DNA of 64,000 nucleotides from Deroplatys truncata (Eukaryota; Arthropoda; Insecta; Mantodea; Mantidae): contig CM060985.1 in the NCBI GenBank assembly GCA_030765065.1, positions 806,001 through 870,000 of the forward strand, read 5' to 3'. How positions within the stretch are numbered: the stretch's first letter is position 1; each line of letters starts with the position of its first letter. The translations under genes were made by a program, and so were the position numbers. Below, in pieces: positions 36,851 to 49,900 of the stretch. The notes beneath the pieces were generated by a model. That model was given only the letters and a program-made list of their open reading frames with translations. It was not told the origin of the DNA and did no database searches.

Positions 36851-38905
36851 AGGTGTGATAATACAAGAGGGAGACAAGAGACTGAGTGAGAGATTGTGTA
36901 TGACAGTTTGTGTGAGGTGTGATAACACAAGAGGGAGTCAAGAGACTGAGTGAGAGATTGTGTATGACAGTTTGTGTGACGTGTGATAATACAACAGGGA
37001 GACAAGAGACTGAGTGGGAGATTGTGTATGACAGTGTGTGTGAGGTGTGATAATACAAGAGGGAGACAAGAGACTGAGTGAGAGATTGTGTATGACAGTG
37101 TGTGTGAGGTGTGATAATACAAGAGGGAGTCAAGAGACTGAGTGAGAGATTGTGTATGACAGTGTATGTGTGAGATGTGATAATACAAGAGGGAGACAAG
37201 AGACTGAGTGAGAGATTGTGTATGGCAGTGTGTGTGAGGTGAGATAATACAAGAGAGACACAAGAGACTGAGTGGGAGATTGTGTATGACAGTGTGTGTG
37301 TGAGATGTGATAATACAAGAAGGAGACAAGAGACTGAGTGAGAGATTGTGTAAGTCAGTGTGAGTGAGGTATGATAATACAAGAGAACACAAGAGACTGA
37401 GTGGGAGATTGTCTATGACAGTATGTGTGAGGTGTGATAATACAAGAGCGAGACAAGAGACTGAGTGAGAGATTGTGTATGACAATGTGTGTAGGTGTGA
37501 TAATACAAGAGGGAGACAGAATGAGTGGGAGATTGTGTATGACAATATGTGTGAGGTGTGATAATACAAGAGGGAGACAAGAGACTGGATGAGAGATTGT
37601 GTACGACAATGTGTGTGAGGTGTGATAATACAAGAGGGAAACAAGAGACTGGATGAGAGTTTGTGTATGACTGTGTGAGGTGTGAAAATACAAGAGAGAC
37701 ACAAGAGCCTGAGTGAGAGATTGTGTATCACAGTGTGTGTGAGGTGTGATAATACAAGAGGGAGACAAGAGCCCGCATGAGAGATTCTGTACGACAATGT
37801 GTGTTAGGTGTGATAATACAAGAGGGAGACAGAATGAGTGGGAGATTGTGTATGACAATATGTGTGAGGTGTGATAATGCAAGAGGGAGATAAGCTACTT
37901 AGTGGGATATTGTATATGAGAGTATGTCTGAGATGTGATGATACAAGAGGGAGACAAGAGACTAAGTGGGAGATTGTGTATGACAATGTGTGTGAGGTGT
38001 GATAATACAAGAGGGACACAAGATACTGAGTGGGAGATTGTGTATGAGAGTATGTGTGAGGTGTGATAATACAAGAGGGAGACAAGAGACTAAGTGGGAG
38101 ATTGTGTATGACAATGTGTGTGAGGTGTGATATACAGGAGGGAGACAAGAGACTAAGTGGGAGATTGTGTATGAGAGTATGTGTGAGGTGTGATAATACA
38201 AGAAGGAGACAAGAGTCTGAGTGGGAAATTGTGTATGAGAGTATGTGTGAGGGTTGATAATACAAGAGGGAGACAGAATGAGTGGGAGATTGTGTATGAC
38301 AATATGTGTGAGGTGTGATAATACAAGAGGGAGAAAAGCTACTTAGTGGGATATTGTATATGAGAGTATGTGTGAGATGTGATAATACAAGAAAGAGACA
38401 AGAGTCTGAGTGGGAAATTGTGTATGAGAGTATGTGTGAGGGTTGATAATACAAGAGGGAGACAAGAGTCTGAGTGGGAAATTGTGTATGAGAGTATGTG
38501 TGAGGGTTGATAATACAAGAGGGAGACAAGAGACTAAGTGGGAGATTGTGTATGAGAGTATGTGTGAGGGTTGATAATACAAGAGGGAGACAAGAGATTG
38601 GGTGAGAGATTGTGTATGAGAGTATGTGTGAGGTAGGATAATACAAGAGGGAGACAAGAGATTGGGTGAGAGATTGTGTATATCAGTGTGTGTGAGGTGT
38701 GATAATACAAGAGGGAGACAGACTGAGTGGGAGATTGTGTATGACAATGTGTGTGAGGTGTGATAATACAAGAGGGAGACAAGAGACTGAGTGGAAGATT
38801 GTGTATGAGAGTGTGTGTGAGCTGTGATAATCCAAGAGGGAGACAAGAGACTGAGTATGAGATTGTGTATGACAGTGTGTGTGAGGTGTGATAATACAAG
38901 AGGGA
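36851..38905. repeat. Fourth copy of the 19-21 kb-type segment
   Basis: Carries 'gataacacaagag' at 36921 (23472 plus 13449) and a mutated form of the 'gataatcaggaggg' marker, 'gatatacaggaggg', near 38130. It is therefore the left part of a 9.7-kb block shared with 23.4-33.2 kb. Confidence 0.87.
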
Positions 38906-41900
38906 GACAAGAGACTGAGTGAGAGATTGTGTATGACAATGTGTGTGAGGTGAGATAATACAAGAGGGAGACAAGAGACTGTGTGAGAGATTGTCTATGA
39001 CAGTGTGTGTGAGGTGAGATAATACAAGAGGCAGACAAGAGACTGAGTGGGAGATTGTGTATGACAGTGTGTGTGAGGTGTGATAATACAAGAGGGAGAC
39101 AAGAGACTGAGTGAGAGATTGTGTATGACAGTGTGTGTGAGGTGAGATAAAACAAGAGGGAGACAAGAGACTGAGTGGAAGATTGTGTATGACAGTGTGT
39201 GTGAGGTGAGATAATACAAGAGGGAGACAAGAGACTGAGTGGAAGATTGTGTATGACAATGTGTGTGAGGTGAGATAATACAAGAGGGAGACAAGAGACT
39301 GAGTGGGAGATTGTGTATGACAGTGTGTGTGAGGTGAGATAATACAAGAGGGAGACAAGAGACTGAGTGGAAGATTGTGTATGACAATGTGTGTGAGGTG
39401 AGATAATACAAGAGGCAGACAAGAGACTGAGTGGGAGATTGTGTATGACAGTGTGTGTGTGAGGTGTGATAATACAAGAGGGAGACAGGCTGAGTGAGAG
39501 ATTGTGTATATAAGTGTGTGTGAGGTGTGATAATACAAGAGGAAGACAAGAGACTGAGAGGGAGATTGTGTATATCAGTGTGTGTGAGGTGTGATAATAC
39601 AAGAGGAAGACAAGAGACTGAGTGGGAGATTGTGTATATCAGTGTGTGTGAGGTGTGATAATACAAGAGGAAGACAAGAGACTGAGTGGGAGATTGTGTA
39701 TATCAGTGTGTGTGAGATGTGATAATACAAGAGGAAGACAAGAGACTGAGTGGGAGATTGTGTATATCAGTGTGCGTGAGGTGTCATAATACAAGAGGAA
39801 GACAAGAGACTGAGTGGGAGATTGTGTATATCAGTGTGTGTGAGGTGTGATAATACAAGCGGGAGACAGACTGAGTGAGAGATTGTGTATATCAGTGTGT
39901 GTGAGGTGTGATAATACAAGAGGGAGACAAGAGATTGGGTGAGAGATTGTGTATGCAGTGTGTGTGAGGTGTGATAATACAAGAGGGAGACAGGAGACTG
40001 AGTGAGAGATTGTGTATGGCAGTGTGTGAGGTGTGATAATACAAGAGGAAGACAAGAGACTGAGTGGGAGATTGTGTATGGCAGTGTGTGTGAGGTGTGA
40101 TAATACAAGAGGGAGACAAGAGACTGAGTGAGAGATTGTGTATGACAGTGTGTGTGAGGTGAGATAATACAAGAGGGAGACAAGAGACTGAGTGGAAGAT
40201 TGTGTATGACAGTGTGTGTGAGGTGAGATAATACAAGAGGGAGACAAGAGACTGAGTGGAAGATTGTGTATGACAATGTGTGTGAGGTGAGATAATACAA
40301 GAGGGAGACAAGAGACTGAGTGGGAGATTGTGTATGACAGTGTGTGTGAGGTGTGATAATACAAGAGGGAGACAGGCTGAGTGGGAGATTGTGTATATCA
40401 GTGTGTGTGAGGTGTGATAATACAAGAGGAAGACAAGGGACTGAGTGGGAGATTGTGTATATCAGTGTGTGTGAGGTGTGATAATACAAGAGGAAGACAA
40501 GAGACTGAGTGGGAGATTGTGTATATCAGTGTGTGTGAGGTGTGATAATACAAGAGGAAGACAAGAGACTGAGTGGGAGATTGTGTATATCAGTGTGTGT
40601 GAGGTGTGATAATACAAGAGGAAGACAAGAGACTGAGTGGGAGATTGTGTATATCAGTGTGCGTAAGGTGTCATAATACAAGAGGAAGACAAGAGACTGA
40701 GTGGGAGATTGTGTATATCTGTGTGTGTGAGGTGTGATAAAACAAGAGGGAGACAGACTGAGTGAGAGATTGTGTATATCAGTGTGTGTGAGGTGTGATA
40801 ATACAAGAGGAAGACAAGAGATTGGGTGAGAGATTGTGTATATCAGTGTGTGTGAGGTGTGATAATACAAGAGGGAGACAAGAGATTGGGTGACAGATTG
40901 TGTATGGCAGTGTGTGTGAGGTGTGATAATACAAGAGGGAGAGCGAGGCTGAGTGAGAGATTGTGTATGGCAGTGTTTGAGGTGTGATAATACAAGAGGA
41001 AGACAAGATACTGAGTGGGAGATTGTGTATGGCAGTGTGTGTGAGGTATGATAATACAAGAGGGAGTCAAGAAACTGAGTGAGAGATTGTGTATGGCAGT
41101 GTGTGTGAGGTGTGATAATACAAGAGGGAGACAAGAGGCCGGATGAGAGATTGTGTATATCAGTGTGTGTGAGGTGTGATAATACAAGAGGAAGACAAGA
41201 GACTGAGTGGGAGATATTGTATGAGAGTATCTGTGAAGTGTGATAATACAAGAGGGAGACAAGAGGCCGGACGAGAGATTGTGTATATCAGTGTGTGTGA
41301 GGTGTGATAATACAAGAGGGAGAGAAGAGGCCGGATGAGAGATTGTGTATATCAGTGTGTGTGAGGTGTGATAATACAAGAGGGAGACAAGCGATTGGGT
41401 GAGAAATTGTGTATGGCAGTGTGTGTGAGGTGTGATAATACAAGAGGAAGACAAGAGACTGAGTGGGAGATTGTGTATGGCAAGGTGTGTGAGGTGTGAT
41501 AATACAAGAGGGAGTCAAGAGACTGAGTGAGAGAGTGTGTATGGCAGTGTGTGTGAGATGTGATAATACAAGAGGGAGACAAGAGGCCGGATGAGAGATT
41601 GTGTATATCAGTGTGTGTGAGGTGTGATAATACAAGAGGAAGGCAAGAGACTGAGTGGGAGATATTGTATGAGAGTATCTGTGAAGTGTGATAATACAAG
41701 AGGGAGACAAGAGGCCGGATGAGACATTGAGTATATCAGTGTGTGTGAGGTGAGATAATACAAGAGGGAGACAAGAGGCCGGATGAGAGATTGTGTATGG
41801 CAGTGTGTGTGACGTGTGATAATACAAGAGGGAGTCAAGAGACTGAGTGAGAGATTGTGTATGGCAGTGTGCGTGAGGTGTGATAATACAAGAGGGAGAC

Positions 41901-44900
41901 AAGAGGCCGGATGAGAGATAGTGTATATCAGTGTGTGTGAGGTGTGATAATACAAGAGGGAGACAAGAGACTGAGTGGGAGATTGTGTATGGCAGTGTGT
42001 GTGAGCTGTGATAATCCAAGAGGGAGACAAGAAGCTGAGTCAGAGATTGTGTATGACAGTGTATGTGAGGTGTGATAATCCAAGAGGGAGACAAGAAGCT
42101 GAGTCAGAGATTGTGTATGGCAGTGTATGTGAGCTGTGATAATCCAAGAGGGAGACAAGAAGCTGAGTCAGAGATTGTGTATGGCAGTGTATGTGAGGTG
42201 TGATAATCCAAGAGGGAGACAAGAGACTGAGTGGGAGATTGTGTATGACAATGTGTGTGAGGTGTGATAATACAAGAGGGAGACAACAGACTGAGTAGGA
42301 GATTGTGTATGACAATGTATGTGAGGTGTGATAATACAAGAGGGAGACAGAATGAGTGGGAGATTGTGTATGGCAGTGTGTGTGAGCTGTGATAATCCAA
42401 GAGGGAGACAAGAGACTGAGTGGGAGATTGTGTATGGCAGTGTGTGTGAGCTGTGATAATCCAAGAGGGAGACAAGAGACTGAGTGGGAGATTGTGTATG
42501 GCAGTGTGTGTGAGCTGTGATAATCCAAGAGGGAGACAAGAGACTGAGTGCGAGATTGTGTATGGCAGTGTGTGTGAGGTGTGATAATACAAGAGGAAGA
42601 CAAGAGACTGAGTGGGAGATATTGTATGAGAGTATCTGTGAAGTGTGATAATACAAGAGGGAGACAAGAGGCCGGATGAGAGATTGTGTATGACAATGTG
42701 TGTGTGACGTGTGATAATACAAGAGGGAGACAAGAGAATGGATGAGAGAAATTGTGTATGACAATGTGTGTGAGGTGAGATAATACAAGAGGGAGACAAG
42801 AGACTGGATGAGAGAAATTGTGTATGACAATGTGTGTGAGGTGAGATAATACAAGAGGGGAAAAGAGACTGGATGAGAGATTGTGTATGACAATGTGTGG
42901 GAGGTGAGATAATACAAGAGGGAGACAAGAGACTGGATGAGAGAAATTGTGTATCACAATGTGTGTGAGGTGAGATAATACAAGAAGGAGACAAGAGACT
43001 GGATGAGAGATTGTGTATGACAGTGTGTGTGAAGTGTGATAATACAAGAGAGAGACAAGAGACTGGATGAGAGATTGTGTAGGACAATGTGTGTGAGGTG
43101 AGATAATACAAGAGGGGAAAAGAGACTGGGTGAGAGAAATTGTGTAGCAGAGTGTGTGAGGGATATAATACAAGTGGGGACAAGAGACAAGGTGAGAGAG
43201 ATGGTGTAGCAGAGTGTGTGTAAGGGGTATAATATAAGAGGGGACAAGAGACTGAGTGAGAGATTGTGTAGCAGAGTGTGTGTGAGGAATATAATACAAG
43301 AGGGGACAAGAGACTGGCTGGGAGAGATGGTGTAGCAGAGTGTGTGTGTGAGAGATATAATACAAGAGGGGACAAGAGACTGGGTGAGAGAGATGGTGTA
43401 TGATGGTGTGTGTGAGGGATATATTACAAGAGGGGACAAGAGACTGGGTGAGAGCGATGGTGTATGATGGTGTGTGTGAGGGATATAATACAAGTGGGGA
43501 CAAGAGACTAGGTGAGAGAGATGGTGTAGCAGAGTGTGTGTAAGGGGTATAATATAAGAGGGGACAAGAGACTGAGTGAGAGATTGTGTAGCAGAGTGTG
43601 TGTGAGGGATATAATACAAGAGGGGACAAGAGACTGGGTGGGAGAGATGGTGTAGCAGAGTGTGTGTGTGAGAGATATAATACAAGAGGGGACAAGAGAC
43701 TGGGTGAGAGAGATGGTGTATGATGGTGTGTGTGAGGGATATAATACAAGAGGGGACAAGAGACTGGGTGAGAGCGATGGTGTATGATGGTGTGTGTGAG
43801 GGATATAATACAAGAGGGGACAAGAGACTGGGTGAGAGAGATGGTGTAGCAGAGTGTGTGTGTGAGAGATATAATATAAGAGGGGACAAGAGACTGGGTG
43901 AGAGAGATGGTGTATGATGGTGTGTGTGAGGGATATAATACAAGAGGGGACAAGAGACTGGGTGAGAGAGATGGTGTATGTAAGGGATATAATACAAAAG
44001 GGGACAAGAGACTGGGTGAGAGAGATGGTGTATGATGGTGTGTCTGAGAGATATAATACAAGAGGGGACAAGAGACTGGGTGAGAGAGATGGTGTATGAT
44101 GGTGTGTGTGAGGGATATAATACAAGAGGGGACAAGAGACTGGGTGAGAGAGATGGTGTATGATGGTGTGTGTAAGGGATATAATACAAGAGGGGACAAG
44201 AGACTGGGTGAGAGAGATGGTGTATGATGGTGTGTGTGAGGGATATAATACAAGAGGGGACAAGAGACTGGGTGAGAGAGATGGTGTATGACGGTGTGTG
44301 TGAGAGATATAATACAAGAGGGGACAAGAGACTGGGTGAGAGAGATGGTGTATGAAGGTGTGTGTGAGGGAATTAATACAAGATGGGACAAGAGACTGGG
44401 TGAGAGAGATTGTGTAGCAGAGTGTGTGTGAGAGATATAATACAAGAGGGGACTAGAGACTGGGTGAGAGAGATTGTGTAGCAGAGTGTGTGTGTGAGAG
44501 ATATAATACAAGTGGGGACAAGAGACTGGGTGAGAGAGATTGTGTATGATGGTGTGTGTGAGGGATATAATACAAGAGGGGACAAGAGACTGAGTGAGAG
44601 ATTGTGTATGACAGTGTGTGTGAGGTGTGATTATACAAGAGGCAGACAAGAGACTGAGTGAGAGATTGTGTATGACAGTGTGTGTGAGGTGTGATAATAC
44701 AAGAGGGAGACAAGAAGCTGAGTCAGAGATTGTGTTTGACAGTGTGTGTGAGGTGTGATAATACAAGAGGCAGACAAGAGACTGAGTCAGAGATTGTGTA
44801 TGACAGTGTGTGTGAAATGTGATAATACAAGAGTGAGACAAGAGTTGAGTGGGAGATTGTTTGACAGTGTGTGTGTGAGGTGTGATAATACAAGAGGGTG

Positions 44901-46925
44901 ACATGAGAATGGATGATAGATTGTGTATGACAGTGTGTGTGATGTGTGATAATATAAAAGGGAGACAAGAGACTCAGTGAGAGATTGTGTATGAATGTGT
45001 GTGTGAGGTGTGATAATACAAGAGGGAGACAAGAGACTGAGTGAGAGATTGTGTATGACAGTTTGTGTGAGGTGTGATAATACAACAGGGAGACAAGAGA
45101 CTGAGTGGGAGATTGTGTATGACAGTTTGTGTGAGGTGTGATAATACAACAGGGAGACAAGAGACTGAGTGGGAGATTGTGTATGACAGTGTGTGTGAGG
45201 TGTGATAATACAAGAGAGACACAAGAGACTGAGTGGGAGATTGTGTATGACAGTTTGTGTGAGGTGTGATAATACAACAGGGAGACAAGAGACTGAGTGG
45301 GAGATTGTGTATGACAGTGTGTGTGAGGTGTGATAATACAAGAGAGACACAAGAGACTGAGTGGGAGATTGTGTAAGTCACTGTGCATGAGGTATGATAA
45401 TACAAGAGAGACACAAGAGACTGAGTGGGAGATTGTGTATGACAGTTTGTGTGAGGTGTGATAATACAACAGGGAGACAAGAGACTGAGTGGGAGATTGT
45501 GTATGACAGTGTGTGTGAGGTGTGATAATACAAGAGGGAGACAAGAGACTGAGTGAGAGATTGTGTGTGACAGTTTGTGTGAGGTGTGATAATACAAGAG
45601 GGAGACAAGAGACTGAGTGAGAGATTGTGTATGACAGTTTGTGTGAGGTGTGATAAAAACCAGAAAGACAAGAGACTGGGTGGGAGATTGTGTATGACAG
45701 TGTGTGTGAGGTGTGATAATACAAGAGGGACACAAGAGACTGAGTGAGAGATTGTGGATGACAGTGTGTGTGAGGTGTGATAATACAAGAGGGAGTCAAG
45801 AGACTCAGTGAGAGATTGTGTATGACAGTGTATGTGTGAGATGTGATAATACAAGAGGGAGACAAGACACTGAGTGAGAGATTGTGTATGGCAGTGTGTG
45901 TGAGATATGATAATACAAGAGAGACACAAGAGACTGAGTGGGAGATTGTGTATGACAGTGTGTGTGTGAGATGTGATAATACAAGAAGGAGACAAGAGAC
46001 TGAGTGAGAGATTGTGTAAGTCAGTGTGTGTGAGGTATGATAATACAAGAGAGACACAAGAGACTGAGTGGGAGATTGTCTATGACAGTGTGTGTGAGGT
46101 GTGATAATACAAGAGCGAGACAAGAGACTGAGTGAGAGATTGTGTACGACAATGTGTGTGAGGTGTGATAATACAAGAGGGAGACAGAATGAGTGGGAGA
46201 TTGTGTATGACAATATGTGTGAGGTGTGATAATAGAAGAGGGAGACAAGAGACTGGATGAGAGATTGTGTACGACAATGTGTGTGAGGTGTGATAATACA
46301 AGAGGGAAACAAGAGACTGGATGAGAGTTTGTGTATGACTGTGTGAGGTGTGAAAACACAAGAGAGACACAAGAGACTGAGTGAGAGATTGTGTATCACA
46401 GTGTGTGTGAGGTGTGATAATACAAGAGGGAGACAAGAGCCCGCATAAGAGATTCTGTACGACAATGTGTGTGAGGTGTGATAATACAAGAGGGAGACAG
46501 AATGAGTGGGAGATTGTATATGAGAGTGTGTGTGAAGTGTGATAAGACAAGAGGGAGATAGAATGAGTGGGAGGTTGTGTATGACAATATGTGTGAGGTG
46601 TGATAATACAAGAGGGAGACAAGAGACTAAGTGGGAGATTGTGTATGAGAGTATGTGTGAGGTGTGATAATACAAGAGGGACACAAGATACTGAGTGGGA
46701 GATTGTGTATGACAATGTGTGTGAGGTGTGATAATACAAGAGGGAGACAAGAGACTAAGTGGGAGATTGTGTGTGAGGTGTGATAATACAAGAGGGACAC
46801 AAGAGACTAAGTGGGAGATTGTGTATGAGAGTATGTGTGAGGTGTGATAATACAAGAGGGACACAAGAGACTAAGTGGGAGATTGTGTATGACAATGTGT
46901 GTGAGGTGTGATAATACAAGAGGGA
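38906..46925. repeat. 8.0-kb tandem duplication block, copy 1
   Basis: 8020-bp block followed directly by a second copy at 46926. Both begin with 'gagactgagtgagag', 'gaggtgagataatac' and 'gactgtgtgagagattgtct'. It contains the second full 'gggatataatac' block (43113-44589). It also overlaps the 9.7-kb block shared with 23.4-33.2 kb at an offset of about 13.25-13.45 kb. Confidence 0.92.
43113..44589. repeat. 'gggatataatac' subfamily block, copy 2
   Basis: Same length to within a base or two as the copy at 29855-31330 and collinear with it (offset 13255-13259). Internal differences are single substitutions plus small rearrangements such as 'gatggtgtatgtaaggg' near 43975. Confidence 0.9.
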
Positions 46926-49900
46926 CACAAGAGACTGAGTGAGAGATTGTGTATGACAATGTGTGTGAGGTGAGATAATACAAGAGGGAGACAAGAGACT
47001 GTGTGAGAGATTGTCTATGACAGTGTGTGTGAGGTGAGATAATACAAGAGGCAGACAAGAGACTGAGTGGGAGATTGTGTATGACAGTGTGTGTGAGGTG
47101 TGATAATACAAGAGGGAGACAAGAGACTGAGTGAGAGATTGTGTATGACAGTGTGTGTGAGGTGAGATAAAACAAGAGGGAGACAAGAGACTGAGTGGAA
47201 GATTGTGTATGACAGTGTGTGTGAGGTGAGATAATACAAGAGGGAGACAAGAGACTGAGTGGAAGATTGTGTATGACAATGTGTGTGAGGTGAGATAATA
47301 CAAGAGGGAGACAAGAGACTGAGTGGGAGATTGTGTATGACAGTGTGTGTGAGGTGAGATAATACAAGAGGGAGACAAGAGACTGAGTGGAAGATTGTGT
47401 ATGACAATGTGTGTGAGGTGAGATAATACAAGAGGCAGACAAGAGACTGAGTGGGAGATTGTGTATGACAGTGTGTGTGTGAGGTGTGATAATACAAGAG
47501 GGAGACAGGCTGAGTGAGAGATTGTGTATATCAGTGTGTGTGAGGTGTGATAATACAAGAGGAAGACAAGAGACTGAGAGGGAGATTGTGTATATCAGTG
47601 TGTGTGAGGTGTGATAATACAAGAGGAAGACAAGAGACTGAGTGGGAGATTGTGTATATCAGTGTGTGTGAGGTGTGATAATACAAGAGGAAGACAAGAG
47701 ACTGAGTGGGAGATTGTGTATATCAGTGTGTGTGAGGTGTGATAATACAAGAGGAAGACAAGAGACTGAGTGGGAGATTGTGTATATCAGTGTGCGTGAG
47801 GTGTCATAATACAAGAGGAAGACAAGAGACTGAGTGGGAGATTGTGTATATCAGTGTGTGTGAGGTGTGATAATACAAGCGGGAGACAGACTGAGTGAGA
47901 GATTGTGTATATCAGTGTGTGTGAGGTGTGATAATACAAGAGGGAGACAAGAGATTGGGTGAGAGATTGTGTATGGCAGTGTGTGTGAGGTGTGATAATA
48001 CAAGAGGGAGACAGGAGACTGAGTGAGAGATTGTGTATGGCAGTGTGTGAGGTGTGATAATACAAGAGGAAGACAAGAGACTGAGTGGGAGATTGTGTAT
48101 GGCAGTGTGTGTGAGGTGTGATAATACAAGAGGGAGACAAGAGACTGAGTGAGAGATTGTGTATGACAGTGTGTGTGAGGTGAGATAATACAAGAGGGAG
48201 ACAAGAGACTGAGTGGAAGATTGTGTATGACAGTGTGTGTGAGGTGAGATAATACAAGAGGGAGACAAGAGACTGAGTGGAAGATTGTGTATGACAATGT
48301 GTGTGAGGTGAGATAATACAAGAGGGAGACAAGAGACTGAGTGGGAGATTGTGTATGACAGTGTGTGTGAGGTGTGATAATACAAGAGGGAGACAGGCTG
48401 AGTGGGAGATTGTGTATATCAGTGTGTGTGAGGTGTGATAATACAAGAGGAAGACAAGGGACTGAGTGGGAGATTGTGTATATCAGTGTGTGTGAGGTGT
48501 GATAATACAAGAGGAAGACAAGAGACTGAGTGGGAGATTGTGTATATCAGTGTGTGTGAGGTGTGATAATACAAGAGGAAGACAAGAGACTGAGTGGGAG
48601 ATTGTGTATATCAGTGTGTGTGAGGTGTGATAATACAAGAGGAAGACAAGAGACTGAGTGGGAGATTGTGTATATCAGTGTGCGTGAGGTGTCATAATAC
48701 AAGAGGAAGACAAGAGACTGAGTGGGAGATTGTGTATATCTGTGTGTGTGAGGTGTGATAAAACAAGAGGGAGACAGACTGAGTGAGAGATTGTGTATAT
48801 CAGTGTGTGTGAGGTGTGATAATACAAGAGGAAGACAAGAGATTGGGTGAGAGATTGTGTATATCAGTGTGTGTGAGGTGTGATAATACAAGAGGGAGAC
48901 AAGAGATTGGGTGACAGATTGTGTATGGCAGTGTGTGTGAGGTGTGATAATACAAGAGGGAGAGCGAGGCTGAGTGAGAGATTGTGTATGGCAGTGTTTG
49001 AGGTGTGATAATACAAGAGGAAGACAAGAGACTGAGTGGGAGATTGTGTATGGCAGTGTGTGTGAGGTATGATAATACAAGAGGGAGTCAAGAAACTGAG
49101 TGACAGATTGTGTATGGCAGTGTGTGTGAGGTGTGATAATACAAGAGGGAGTCAAGAGACTGAGTGAGAGATTGTGTATGGCAGTGTGTGTGAGGTGTGA
49201 TAATACAAGAGGGAGACAAGAGGCCGGATGAGAGATTGTGTATATCAGTGTGTGTGAGGTGTGATAATACAAGAGGAAGACAAGAGACTGAGTGGGAGAT
49301 ATTGTATGAGAGTATCTGTGAAGTGTGATAATACAAGAGGGAGACAAGAGGCCGGACGAGAGATTGTGTATATCAGTGTGTGTGAGGTGTGATAATACAA
49401 GAGGGAGAGAAGAGGCCGGATGAGAGATTGTGTATATCAGTGTGTGTGAGGTGTGATAATACAAGAGGGAGACAAGAGATTGGGTGAGAAATTGTGTATG
49501 GCAGTGTGTGTGAGGTGTGATAATACAAGAGGAAGACAAGAGACTGAGTGGGAGATTGTGTATGGCAAGGTGTGTGAGGTGTGATAATACAAGAGGGAGT
49601 CAAGAGACTGAGTGAGAGAGTGTGTATGGCAGTGTGTGTGAGATGTGATAATACAAGAGGGAGACAAGAGGCCGGATGAGAGATTGTGTATATCAGTGTG
49701 TGTGAGGTGTGATAATACAAGAGGAAGGCAAGAGACTGAGTGGGAGATATTGTATGAGAGTATCTGTGAAGTGTGATAATACAAGAGGGAGACAAGAGGC
49801 CGGATGAGAGATTGAGTATATCAGTGTGTGTGAGGTGAGATAATACAAGAGGGAGACAAGAGGCCGGATGAGAGATTGTGTATGGCAGTGTGTGTGACGT

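Noticed and set aside
42040..44904. Open frame of 954 codons on the minus strand (and similar ones at 12300-14504, 17389-19605, 28781-31072, 31468-33399, 44723-46864, 51535-53742)
   Set aside because: All three minus frames are open at once over the same DNA because the monomer lacks stops. The product is a frame-cycled translation of the 64-bp repeat with no domain, so these are not listed as genes.
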